From Streptomyces sp. DSM 110735 (lineage in GTDB: Bacteria; Actinomycetota; Actinomycetes; Streptomycetales; Streptomycetaceae): 64,000 nucleotides of DNA. The stretch covers positions 1 to 64,000 of the forward strand of contig NZ_JACYHF010000014.1 of the NCBI RefSeq assembly GCF_016482685.1, read 5' to 3'. A program made the translations under genes and the position numbers. The number at the start of each line of letters is the position of its first letter. The stretch's first letter is position 1. Shown here piece by piece: positions 1 through 7,557 of this stretch. A model generated the notes under the pieces. That model saw only the letters and a program-made list of their open reading frames with translations. It was not told where the DNA came from and did no database searches.

Positions 1-204
1 CTCATCGCCCTCTACGAACAGAAGGTGTTCGTCCAGGGCGCGGTCTGGAACATCGACTCCTTCGACCAGTGGGGCGTGGAGCTGGGCAAGGTCCTCGCGA
101 AGCGGATCGAGCCCGCCCTGACCGAGGGCGCCGAGGTCCCAGGGCTCGACCCGTCGACCAAGGCACTGGTGACCGAGTACCGCGAGATGCGCGACCGAGG
201 CTGA
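1..204 (+). CDS. pgi: glucose-6-phosphate isomerase, 3' end only
   Basis: This is the last 67 codons of a gene whose start lies before the window; it runs in frame from base 1 to TGA at 202-204. The enzyme interconverts glucose-6-phosphate and fructose-6-phosphate in the cytoplasm, joining glycolysis to the pentose phosphate pathway. The visible tail has the family C-terminal signature: LIALYEQKVFVQG, then NIDSFDQWGVELGKVLA, which carries the conserved QWGVELGK block that holds the catalytic lysine in PGI enzymes. The tkt-tal-zwf-opcA-pgl operon lies about 16 kb downstream on the other strand. The N-terminal domains cannot be seen. The identification is secure. Confidence 0.93.
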   Translation, partial: LIALYEQKVFVQGAVWNIDSFDQWGVELGKVLAKRIEPALTEGAEVPGLDPSTKALVTEYREMRDRG

Positions 205-736
205 CGCCAGGGGGCCGAGCCCGGGACCTGCCCCTGGGGTCGGCTCCCCGGGCTGCCGCCCCGGCCCCGGGCTCCGTGTCCCGGGTCTGTTCCCACCTTG
301 TGCCCCGGGGCTGCCCCCCCGGTCCCGCCGGGGACCTCGGAGCTGCCGCTCAGGGTCTGCCCTCGGCCGGGGGTCCAAGGTTGGTCTTCCCCCTGTCCCC
401 CCGGCTCGCCGGGTTTGCCCCCGGCGCCTCCGTGCCTGCCGCCAAGGTCTGCTCCCTGGCTCCTGGCGGCTCCCTCCTCGCGTCTCTCCTCCGCGGGCCC
501 CGGGTTCGCGCCCTGGTTCTGTCCCCGGGCCTACGGGTCTCCCCCTGGCCCTCGGGTCTACCGCTTGGGTCCCCGGCTCGTACCGGGTCTGCCTCCAGGG
601 CTCCCGGGTCTGCCCTCGGGTCCGCCCCCGGACTTCCGGCCCGTACCCGGGTCCGCCCCCAGGGCTCCTGGGCGTGCCGCCCGGGGCTGCCCCCGTAGCC
701 TGGGCCCCTGGCCCCGCCCCCGTCGCCGTCAGGCAA
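205..736. repeat. pyrimidine-rich intergenic region with degenerate ~20-nt repeats
   Basis: This 532-bp convergent gap lies between the pgi stop and the stop of the FtsX-type permease. I see no credible gene in it: the open frames are Pro/Gly/Arg-rich and have no ribosome binding site. The plus strand is strongly C- and T-rich and poor in A. A loosely repeated unit, CCCGGGTC(T/C)GCC followed by C/T and (A/G)GGG, is clearest at 583-603, 603-622 and 646-668, with partial copies at 281-290, 351-362 and 551-562. Short GC stems such as GTCCC-gcc-GGGAC could help end transcription, but no single terminator stands out. Confidence 0.6.
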
Positions 737-3019
737 TCACCCCGCCGCGCTCACCGTATCCGCCGGTCGACCGCGTGCCGACCGGGCGGCAGGCACCGTG
801 GCCAGCGCCGCCGCGCCCGCCACCGCGCCCGCGCCGATCAGGAGTAGTAGGCCGAGGGAGGGGGCGCGGGCCAGGCCGGAGCCGATGCCGGTGGAGTTGG
901 CCTGGGCGTTGATCAGGTGGTGGGCCAGGGGGACGCCGAGGGCGGTGGCGGTGAGGGCTGCTGCCAGGGCTGTGCAACTGATCGAGGTGACGGTGATCGC
1001 GGTGATCTGGCGGGGGGACATGCCGATGGCGCGCAGGGCGAGGACGTCTCGTTCGCCTTCGCGGACGGTGCCGCCGATGGCGGTGAGGAGTTCGACCAGA
1101 CCGACGAGGGCGAGGACGGCGATCAGGCCCGCGACCACGGCGCGGAGCGGGGAGAGACCGTCGGCGGGGTTGGTGACGGTGTGTACGTCGAGGTGGCCGC
1201 CGCCCGCCGAGGTGAGCGCGGCGGCGACCGACGCGGGGTCGGCGCCCGGGCGCAGCCGGAGCTGGTAGAAGGCGGGGGAGAGAGTGGGGTCGTTCTCGCG
1301 GAGGGTGTCGAGGGAGGTCGTCACGGTCCGGCCGCCGTTCTGCGGTTCGAGGGCGCGGCCCACGATGTGCAGGATCTGCGGCTGGTCGCCGACCGTCATG
1401 CGGACCCAGTCGCCCACCCGGACGTGCAGCAGGTCGAGGAGTCCCTGACCCGCCACCGCCTCGTCGGGTCCGTGCGCGCGCCGTCCCTCGACGAGGGCGT
1501 AGGGGTAGGGGCGTTCACGCGTGCCGAGACCGCGCAGCGCGATGGTGCCGGTCTGCCCGGGGACCAGCGCGGCCAGCTCCACACCCGGGTACGCCTCGGC
1601 GATCCGGGGGTCGGCCGCCAGCAGATGCCGTATCCGCTGGTCGCTCAGTCCGTCGTCGGCGCGGACGGTGAGCGCGGCGGGCAGACCCACGCGGGAGGGT
1701 TCGGTGTGGAAGCGGTCGATGGTGGTCCAGGCGCTCAGCGCGACCACCATGAGCAGCAGCGGAAGCGTCAGCCGGGCCAGCGCGGCGGAGGAGCGGCCGC
1801 GCCCGGCGAAGGCGCGGTGGCAGCCGAGGACCAGCGCGGCGGGCAGCCGTAGACCGAGTGCCCGGCGGGCCACCTCGGTCAGCCCGGCGCCCGAGGGTCC
1901 CGCCGGACGGGGTACCGGGACGGGCGGAACCCGCCCCGCGCGCCAGGCGGCGAGTCCGGTGGTCAGCCCGATGAGCAGCACCGTGCCCACGGGGACGGCG
2001 GACAGCGCCAGGGTGTGCCCCGGCAGCCCCTGCCACACGCCCACCGCGTCCCCGAGCCGCCCCGGCACCCGGGTGCCGAGCCCCTCGATGAGCGCTGCCG
2101 CGACCACCGCGCCGAGCACGGCGTACGCCAGATGCTGGAGCAGGAAGACCCGTACGACCTGCGCGGGCGTGAACCCGATCGCCTTCAGCACCGAGATGTC
2201 CCGCAGATGCCCCCGGATGCGGGTGCCGATCGCCCCGTGCACCGCGAACCCGGCGGCGGCCAGCGCGCCGAGCCCGAACGCCCCGAGCACCTGGCCGAGC
2301 AGCCGGTTGTCGCCCTGTGCCTGTGCCCGCGCCTGCTGCCAGGTGGAGACCTCCCCGACCGCGCCCGCGCCCAGCCGGGTCACGGCGCGCTGGACGGCGT
2401 AGTCGGTGTCGGCGGGGTCGGTCAGGCGCAGCCCGGTGACCTGGTAGCCGGGGGCGCGCACGGCGGAGGGCAGCGCCCAGACCAGCCCCGGCTGTTCGCC
2501 CGCGCTGTAGCGGGGCTCCGCGCTGTCGGCGATGCCCTCCACGGTCAGGGTGCGGGCGGTGCCGGGCAGCGTGAGGGTGTCTCCGGGCTCGGCCAGCAGG
2601 GCGCGGGCCAGCCCGCTCTCCAGGACCACGCCGTCCGGCCGGGCGGCGTCGAGCCAGTGCCCGGCGGTGAGCAACGGGCGTCCCACGGAGGGCAGACGCA
2701 CAGCGGCGCGCAATTCCACCGACGCCCGGGTGCCCCGGCAGGAGACGGTGGCGGTCTCGGTGGCGTACGGTCCGGCGACCGCGCGCACCCCGTCCAGGGA
2801 GGCGAGCCGGGCGGCGTCGGCAGAGGGCGCGGTGTGCAGCCAGACGTGCGCGCCGTGAGCCTGGGTGAAGATCCGCTGCCAGGGGTTGGTCGCGTAGCCG
2901 AACAGGGCGGCGGCGAGGAGCAGGGAGGCGACGATCCCGGCGGTGGCGAGGGACAGGAACAGCGCCTCGCCGCGGTGCGCGCGCAGATCGGAGTGGGCCC
3001 AGCGCAGGGTGGCACGCAC
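737..3019 (-). CDS. ABC transporter permease, FtsX/MacB type (760 aa)
   Basis: This is an integral membrane subunit of a type VII (MacB/LolCDE-like) ABC exporter. The 760 residues hold two FtsX modules. An N-terminal segment crosses the membrane once (about residues 15-40), a large extracytoplasmic domain follows, and there is a three-helix block around 240-350; a second anchor near 415-430, a second extracytoplasmic domain and a final three-helix block near 630-750 repeat the pattern. The start is GTG at 3019-3017, with GAGGAG eight bases upstream. It lies 51 bp after its ATPase and is last in the padR-ATPase-permease operon. The substrate is not evident; PadR-linked systems of this kind usually export drugs, peptides or lipids. 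Confidence 0.88.
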   Translation of the reverse strand: MRATLRWAHSDLRAHRGEALFLSLATAGIVASLLLAAALFGYATNPWQRIFTQAHGAHVWLHTAPSADAARLASLDGVRAVAGPYATETATVSCRGTRASVELRAAVRLPSVGRPLLTAGHWLDAARPDGVVLESGLARALLAEPGDTLTLPGTARTLTVEGIADSAEPRYSAGEQPGLVWALPSAVRAPGYQVTGLRLTDPADTDYAVQRAVTRLGAGAVGEVSTWQQARAQAQGDNRLLGQVLGAFGLGALAAAGFAVHGAIGTRIRGHLRDISVLKAIGFTPAQVVRVFLLQHLAYAVLGAVVAAALIEGLGTRVPGRLGDAVGVWQGLPGHTLALSAVPVGTVLLIGLTTGLAAWRAGRVPPVPVPRPAGPSGAGLTEVARRALGLRLPAALVLGCHRAFAGRGRSSAALARLTLPLLLMVVALSAWTTIDRFHTEPSRVGLPAALTVRADDGLSDQRIRHLLAADPRIAEAYPGVELAALVPGQTGTIALRGLGTRERPYPYALVEGRRAHGPDEAVAGQGLLDLLHVRVGDWVRMTVGDQPQILHIVGRALEPQNGGRTVTTSLDTLRENDPTLSPAFYQLRLRPGADPASVAAALTSAGGGHLDVHTVTNPADGLSPLRAVVAGLIAVLALVGLVELLTAIGGTVREGERDVLALRAIGMSPRQITAITVTSISCTALAAALTATALGVPLAHHLINAQANSTGIGSGLARAPSLGLLLLIGAGAVAGAAALATVPAARSARGRPADTVSAAG

Positions 3020-3070
3020 GGGCTCAGCTCCTCGTACCGACAGGACGGCGGGGATGGTCGGGCACGGTCG

Positions 3071-3865
3071 TCAGTCCCTCAGTTCCAGCACGCCCGAAGT
3101 GCCGGACCTCGGGGAGGGCGTGCCCGCGAGGACCGCGTCGTCGGCGATACGGCCGTCGAAGAAGCTGATCACGCGGTCCGCCGCGCTCGCCAGGCGGGCG
3201 TCGTGCGTGACCAGGACGATGCTCTGGCCGCGCGCGTGGAAGCGGGTCAGCAGCCGCATCACCTCACGGGTGCCCTTGCTGTCGAGGCTGCCCGCGGGTT
3301 CGTCGGCGAGGAGCAGCGGAGGGTGGTTGACCAGCGCGCGGGCCAGCGCGACCCGCTGCTGCTCGCCGCCGGACAGCTCACGGGGCATCGCGCGCTCCTT
3401 GCCGGTGAGACCCAGCTCGGCCAGCAGTGCCTCGCGTTCGGCGCGGGCGCGCTTCGGGGGGACGCCCGCGAGCAGGGCGGGCAGCTCCACGTTGTCCGCG
3501 ACGGACAGGTTGGAGACCAGGTTGAAGAACTGGAAGACGATGCCGATGGATCTGCGGCGCTCCACCGCCCAGCGCGCCTCGGTGAAGGAGTCCGTCGGGC
3601 GGCCGTCGAGCCAGATGCTGCCCGCGTCGGGGCGCTGGAGACCGCCGAGCAGATGCAGCAGCGTGGACTTGCCCGCGCCGGAGGGTCCGGTGACGGCGAC
3701 GAACTCGCCGCGCGCCACGGTCAGATCGACCCCGCGCACGGCCCGCACCGGGGCGCCCTCGCCGTGGTGGGTCTTCTCCAGACCCTCGGCCCGCAGCACA
3801 GGAGGCGGCGGCACAGGAGGCGGCGGCACGGGAGACTGCGGCTTCTCGCCCGGTTTCTCGCTCAC
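3071..3865 (-). CDS. ABC transporter ATP-binding protein, MacB/LolD type
   Basis: This cytoplasmic ATPase drives the FtsX-type permease encoded downstream. It has the Walker A motif GPSGAGKS (residues 60-67), the signature LSGGEQQRVALARAL and the Walker B LLLADEPAGSLDS, followed by the H-loop VTHDARLA. Its length of 264 aa is normal once the 23-residue proline-rich N-terminal tail is allowed for. That tail is encoded by a tandem 15-bp duplication (CACAGGAGGCGGCGG on the plus strand at 3797-3811 and 3812-3826), giving PPPVP twice, so the tail is probably a variable linker. The start is GTG at 3865, overlapping the padR stop by 4 bp (GTGA), which implies translational coupling. Confidence 0.92.
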   Translation of the reverse strand: MSEKPGEKPQSPVPPPPVPPPPVLRAEGLEKTHHGEGAPVRAVRGVDLTVARGEFVAVTGPSGAGKSTLLHLLGGLQRPDAGSIWLDGRPTDSFTEARWAVERRRSIGIVFQFFNLVSNLSVADNVELPALLAGVPPKRARAEREALLAELGLTGKERAMPRELSGGEQQRVALARALVNHPPLLLADEPAGSLDSKGTREVMRLLTRFHARGQSIVLVTHDARLASAADRVISFFDGRIADDAVLAGTPSPRSGTSGVLELRD

Positions 3866-4377
3866 TGAGGCCCCTCCAGTTCCTCCTGGCAGCGCTCCAG
3901 CCAGTCGAGGTCCGCCTGGAGATGCAGCATCGCGCCCTCGATGAGCAACTGGGCGACACGGTTGTCCCGGTCCTCGGCCGCCGCGAGGCGTGACAGGTCC
4001 CGCATGGTGTTCAGATAGCGGCGCCGCTGCCGGTTGATGAGGTCGATCTGGTCGGCGAGACCGGTCCTCGGGGCCAGCGCGAGCTTCATGAAGAACTCGT
4101 CCCGCACCCGGGGTTCGCCCTCGGTCTCCTCGAACCAGACGTGCAGCGCCTCACGCCCGGCGTCGGTGAGGTGGTAGACCTTCTTGTTGGGACGGCCGGA
4201 CTGCTCGACGTCCTCGCCCGCGATCAGCCCCGACTTCTCCAGGCGCCCGAGGGTCACATAGATCTGCCCGACGTTCGGCTGAGGGTACGCGGAGCCCAGC
4301 AGTTGCTCAAGGTCCTGTTTCAGCTCGTAGCCGTGGGCGGGGCCGCGCGCGAGGAGTGCCAGGAGGGGCAGACGCAC
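3862..4377 (-). CDS. PadR-family transcriptional regulator
   Basis: This 171-aa PadR protein has the expected N-terminal winged helix: LALLARGPAHGYELKQDLEQ, then the recognition region IYVTLGRLEKSGLI and the wing. An all-helical dimerisation domain follows (residues about 90-171, rich in Leu, Arg and Glu), which is the subfamily-1 layout. PadR repressors sense small hydrophobic compounds or drugs and control adjacent efflux genes, consistent with the ABC exporter that follows with a 4-bp overlap. The start is GTG at 4377-4375, preceded by AGGAGG with a 9-nt spacer. Two overlapping palindromes at 4419-4442 lie just upstream, so autoregulation is likely. The ligand is unknown. Confidence 0.9.
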   Translation of the reverse strand: MRLPLLALLARGPAHGYELKQDLEQLLGSAYPQPNVGQIYVTLGRLEKSGLIAGEDVEQSGRPNKKVYHLTDAGREALHVWFEETEGEPRVRDEFFMKLALAPRTGLADQIDLINRQRRRYLNTMRDLSRLAAAEDRDNRVAQLLIEGAMLHLQADLDWLERCQEELEGPQ

Positions 4378-4418
4378 TCGTGCTGTCCTCCTGTCCGCCG
4401 AATGTGCTCCACCCCCTA

Positions 4419-4446
4419 GTATCGCGCATACCTAACAGGTATACAT
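4419..4446. promoter_or_regulatory. divergent promoter region with two overlapping palindromes
   Basis: Two inverted repeats share the bases ATAC between padR (minus) and the lipoprotein gene at 4501 (plus). The first is GTAT-CGCGC-ATAC at 4419-4431; it overlaps a possible padR -10 (GATACT on the minus strand, 4423-4418) and resembles spaced GTAT/ATAC sites of PadR proteins. The second is ATACCT-AAC-AGGTAT at 4428-4442, a perfect 6-3-6 repeat overlapping a plus-strand -10 candidate TATACA at 4440-4445. The second contains the TACCTAACA box found twice more upstream of the alpha-glucosidase gene. Binding is inferred, not shown. Confidence 0.6.
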
Positions 4447-4500
4447 GGCTCGGTCCCGGGCGATGATGCCCGGTGGCGTGGGGTGCACTGGGAGGAACCT

Positions 4501-5760
4501 ATGCGGTGGATGCGCGCCGCCGGTAGGGGAGTCCTCGTTCTCGCCGTGGTGCTGGCCGGATGTGTGTCCTCCGGAGCCCGTGCCGACGGCGGAGACGGGC
4601 GCGGACCGCTCACCCTGGCCACCGCGGGCGACCTCACCGGCTATCTCGGTCCGCTGCTCGCGGGCTGGAACCGCGCCCACCCCGCCGAGCGCGTCACCCT
4701 GGTCGAACTCCCGGACTCCGCCGACGAGACCCACGCGCAGATGACCACCGACCTGCGCGGCGGCGACCGCGGCCGCTTCGACGTCCTCAACATCGACGTC
4801 AACTGGACCTCCGAGTTCGCCGCCGCGGGCTGGATACGCCCGCTGCCCCCGAGCCGCTTCCCGCTGAAGACCTTCCTGCCCCCGGTCGTCGACACCGCCA
4901 CCTACGAGGGGCGGCTCTACGCGGTCCCGTACGTCACCAACGCCGGACTGCTGCTCTACCGCAAGGACGTCCTCGACAAGGAGGGCGTGCCGCCCCCGCG
5001 CACCTGGGCCGAGCTGGAGCACGACGCCCGGACCATCGCCCCGAAGTACGGACTGGACGGCTACGCGGGTCAGTTCCTGCCCTACGAGGGGCTGACCGTC
5101 AACGCCGCCGAGGCGGTGTACTCGGCCGGCGGCTCCATCCTCGGCGGCGAGGGCACCCGCGTCACCGTGAACTCCGACGCCGCCCGCGAGGGCATCGGCT
5201 TCCTCGCCCGGGGCGTGCGCGAGGGCTGGATACCGAAGGCTGCCCTCACCTACAAGGAGGAGGAGTCCAAACAGGCGTTCCAGGACGGTCACTTGCTCTT
5301 CCTGCGCAACTGGCCCTACGCCGTCGCCTCCGCCAAGGGCTCCAAGGTGGCCGGGAAGATCGGCGCCGTGACGCTGCCCGGACCGCACGGTCCCGGCACC
5401 AGCGTGCTCGGCGGCTCCAACCTCGCCGTCAACAGCCATGCCCGGCACCCCGATTCGGCGGCGCGCCTGATCGCCTACCTCACCAGCGAGCCCGTCCAGC
5501 GCCAGGTCCTCACCCGGGGCGCGCTGCCACCCGTGCGCGCCGCGCTGTACCAGGACCCTGACCTCATCCGGCGCTTCCCCTATCTGCCGACCCTGCGCAC
5601 CGCCGTGCTCACCGCCGCCCCGCGCCCCAAGAGCCCGCGCTACGACCAGGTCAGCCTGGTCGTCCAGGCGGTCGTGCACGACGCGCTGACCGGTCGGCAG
5701 ACCCCGGCAGCCGCCGTCCGCAGGCTGGCCCGGGAACTCGACGCCGTCGCCAGTCGCTAG
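4501..5760 (+). CDS. sugar ABC transporter substrate-binding lipoprotein (LpqY/ThuE-like)
   Basis: This is a family-1 extracellular solute-binding protein anchored to the outer face of the membrane. ATG at 4501 is chosen because GGGAGGA lies 4-5 bases upstream; a longer frame opens at GTG 4483 but would swallow that site. The N-terminus is a lipoprotein signal with lipobox VLAGC, giving Cys21 as the lipidated residue. The mature part has the FDVLNIDVNWTSEFAAAGW and YAVPYVTNAGLLLYRKDVL segments typical of trehalose and maltose binders such as LpqY and ThuE. No permease gene adjoins it directly. It shares an operator-like box with the alpha-glucosidase gene next door, so it probably serves the same locus. 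The sugar is not known. Confidence 0.85.
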   Translation: MRWMRAAGRGVLVLAVVLAGCVSSGARADGGDGRGPLTLATAGDLTGYLGPLLAGWNRAHPAERVTLVELPDSADETHAQMTTDLRGGDRGRFDVLNIDVNWTSEFAAAGWIRPLPPSRFPLKTFLPPVVDTATYEGRLYAVPYVTNAGLLLYRKDVLDKEGVPPPRTWAELEHDARTIAPKYGLDGYAGQFLPYEGLTVNAAEAVYSAGGSILGGEGTRVTVNSDAAREGIGFLARGVREGWIPKAALTYKEEESKQAFQDGHLLFLRNWPYAVASAKGSKVAGKIGAVTLPGPHGPGTSVLGGSNLAVNSHARHPDSAARLIAYLTSEPVQRQVLTRGALPPVRAALYQDPDLIRRFPYLPTLRTAVLTAAPRPKSPRYDQVSLVVQAVVHDALTGRQTPAAAVRRLARELDAVASR

Positions 5761-5768
5761 CTCAGATA

Positions 5769-5785
5769 GTTACTTGTTAGGTAAC
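5769..5785. promoter_or_regulatory. operator-like palindrome, second TGTTAGGTA box
   Basis: GTTACTTGTTAGGTAAC is an imperfect inverted repeat (GTTAC/GTAAC arms) lying just after the stop of the lipoprotein gene and 120 bp before the alpha-glucosidase. Twelve of its central 15 bases match the complement of the palindrome at 4428-4442, and both contain TGTTAGGTA. This suggests one DNA-binding protein acts at both places. The regulator is not identified; a GntR-type or PadR protein would fit a site of this size. Confidence 0.55.
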
Positions 5786-5796
5786 GCGCTCATATC

Positions 5797-5806
5797 GAAG
5801 CGCTTC
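5797..5806. promoter_or_regulatory. LacI-type palindrome GAAGCGCTTC
   Basis: GAAGCGCTTC is a perfect 10-bp palindrome with a central CG step, the form used by many LacI-family sugar repressors in Streptomyces. It sits 99 bp upstream of the alpha-glucosidase start, between two TGTTAGGTA boxes. No LacI-family gene is present in the window, so a regulator encoded elsewhere would be needed. Chance occurrence in GC-rich DNA is possible. Confidence 0.4.
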
Positions 5807-5867
5807 TTCCTGCCCGGGTAAGTCCCCTTTTGTGTGCCTCACTTGGCGACGCCGTGCGTTCTTCTCA

Positions 5868-5907
5868 TTGACACCCCTGAGAAACAGCTACCTAACATGC
5901 ATGCATG
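5868..5907 (+). promoter_or_regulatory. promoter of the alpha-glucosidase gene, probably leaderless, with third TACCTAACA box
   Basis: TTGACA at 5868-5873 matches the -35 consensus. TAACAT at 5893-5898 fits the TAnnnT -10 pattern with a 19-nt spacer and would place the first transcribed base at or next to the A of ATG 5905. No Shine-Dalgarno sequence precedes that ATG, which supports a leaderless mRNA. The box TACCTAACA (5889-5897) overlaps the -10, an ideal place for repression. The palindrome CATGCATGCATG (5896-5907) covers the start codon. Confidence 0.55.
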
Positions 5908-7518
5908 AAAAGGCACCACTGGTGGCGCGACGCGGTGATCTACCAGGTGTACGTCCGCAGCTTCCTGGACAGCACCGGTGACGGCGTCGGCGACCTCGCC
6001 GGAGTCCGCGCGGGACTGCCGTACCTGAAGAAGCTCGGCGTGGACGGCGTCTGGCTGAGCCCCTTCTACCCGTCGCCCCAGCACGACCACGGCTACGACG
6101 TGGCGAACTACCGCGACGTCGACCCGCTCTTCGGCGACCTCGCCGAGTTCGACCTGCTGATGGCCGACGCCCGGCGGCTCGGGCTGAAGATCCTGCTCGA
6201 CATCGTCCCCAACCACTGCTCCAGCGAGCACCCCTGGTTCCGCGCCGCCCTCGCCGCCGCAGCGGGCAGCGAGGAGCGCGCCCGCTTCCACTTCGCCGAG
6301 GGACGCGGCCCGGACGGCGCCGAGCCGCCCAACAACTGGCACGCCATGTTCGGCGGTCCCGCCTGGACCCGGACCGACGACGGCCAGTGGTACCTGCACA
6401 TGTTCACGCCCGAGCAGCCCGACTGGAACTGGCGCCACCCCGAGATCCCCGCCGAGTTCGAGGAGGTCCTGCGCTTCTGGCTCGACCGGGGCGTGGACGG
6501 CTTCCGCATCGACGTGGCCGCCGGACTCTACAAGCACCCCGAGCTGCCCGACTCCGACGACCCCGAGGCCGACGCCCGCACCCGCGACTCGGTCAACCCG
6601 CTCGCCTGGAACCAGCCCGAGGTGCACGACGTGTGGCGCCGCTGGCGCGCGGTCTGCGAGGAGTACACCGCCCGCGACGGCCGCGAACGGCTCCTGGTCG
6701 GCGAGGTCTCCGTGCCCACCGCCCGCGAGCACGCCGCCTACGTCCGCCCCGACGAGCTGCACCAGGCGTTCTTCTTCGACCTGCTCGGCGCCCCCTGGGA
6801 CGCCGACGCCTTCCGCAAGGTCATCTCCGAAGCCATGCGCGACATCGCGGGCACCGGCTCCACGCTCACCTGGGTCCTCAACAACCACGACCAGGTCCGC
6901 ACCGTCACCCGCTACGGCGAACCCGCACCCGGAGGCAGCGGACTCGGCGCCGCCCGCGCCCGCGCCGCCGCCCTGCTGATGCTCGCGCTGCCCGGCGCCG
7001 CGTACATCTACCAGGGCGAGGAGCTGGGTCTGCCCGAGGTCGTCGACCTCCCCGACGACGTGCTCACCGACCCCGTCTTCCACCGCACCGGCAGCCGCGC
7101 CCGGGTCCGCGACGGCTGCCGGGTGCCGCTGCCCTGGTCCGGACAGGCGTCCCCGTTCGGCTTCACCACCGGCGTCGAGGGCGTCAGGACCTGGCTGCCG
7201 CAGCCCGACTACTTCGCCGAGTACGCCACCGAGCGCGCCCTCGCCGACACCCGCTCCTTCTGGCACCTCTACCGCGACGGACTCCAACTGCGCGCCTCCC
7301 TGCCCCAGTTGGGCGACGGCGACGGCACGCTGCGCTGGCTCGACACCGAGCCCGGCGTCCTCGCCTTCACGCGCGGCGACGGACTGGTCTGCGCCGTCAA
7401 CTTCTCCACCGCGCCCACGACCGCGCCTGTCCCGGGCACCCCGCTGCTCGCCAGCGGACCCTGCCCGGCCGGGGAACTCCCCGGCTCCACCGCCGCCTGG
7501 TGGCTCGCCGACGTCTGA
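5905..7518 (+). CDS. GH13 alpha-glucosidase (oligo-1,6-glucosidase/trehalose-synthase-like)
   Basis: This 537-aa cytoplasmic enzyme hydrolyses alpha-glucosides such as maltose, isomaltose or related oligosaccharides. The TIM barrel starts at WWRDAVIYQVYVRSF, and the four GH13 signature regions are present: DIVPNHCS, GFRIDVAA with nucleophile Asp203, LLVGEVS with acid/base Glu267, and LNNHDQ with Asp329. There is no signal peptide, so its substrate must be imported, which fits the importer genes that follow 39 bp later. The start has no ribosome binding site and the mRNA is probably leaderless. Substrate preference cannot be read from the sequence; trehalose- or sucrose-active relatives share this layout. 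Confidence 0.92.
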   Translation: MKRHHWWRDAVIYQVYVRSFLDSTGDGVGDLAGVRAGLPYLKKLGVDGVWLSPFYPSPQHDHGYDVANYRDVDPLFGDLAEFDLLMADARRLGLKILLDIVPNHCSSEHPWFRAALAAAAGSEERARFHFAEGRGPDGAEPPNNWHAMFGGPAWTRTDDGQWYLHMFTPEQPDWNWRHPEIPAEFEEVLRFWLDRGVDGFRIDVAAGLYKHPELPDSDDPEADARTRDSVNPLAWNQPEVHDVWRRWRAVCEEYTARDGRERLLVGEVSVPTAREHAAYVRPDELHQAFFFDLLGAPWDADAFRKVISEAMRDIAGTGSTLTWVLNNHDQVRTVTRYGEPAPGGSGLGAARARAAALLMLALPGAAYIYQGEELGLPEVVDLPDDVLTDPVFHRTGSRARVRDGCRVPLPWSGQASPFGFTTGVEGVRTWLPQPDYFAEYATERALADTRSFWHLYRDGLQLRASLPQLGDGDGTLRWLDTEPGVLAFTRGDGLVCAVNFSTAPTTAPVPGTPLLASGPCPAGELPGSTAAWWLADV

Positions 7519-7557
7519 TCCGCCGTCAACACCCACCTCCTTGAAGGGGCATCAACG

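Noticed and set aside
69..912. Long plus-strand open frames (209 and 204 aa) over the pyrimidine-rich tract
   Set aside because: Pro/Gly/Arg-rich composition, no Shine-Dalgarno, no native wobble pattern; they are open only because the region is C-rich and lacks A.
5796..5807. Extending GAAGCGCTTC into a longer CebR-like operator
   Set aside because: Flanking bases do not pair (C opposite T), so only the 10-bp core is symmetrical.
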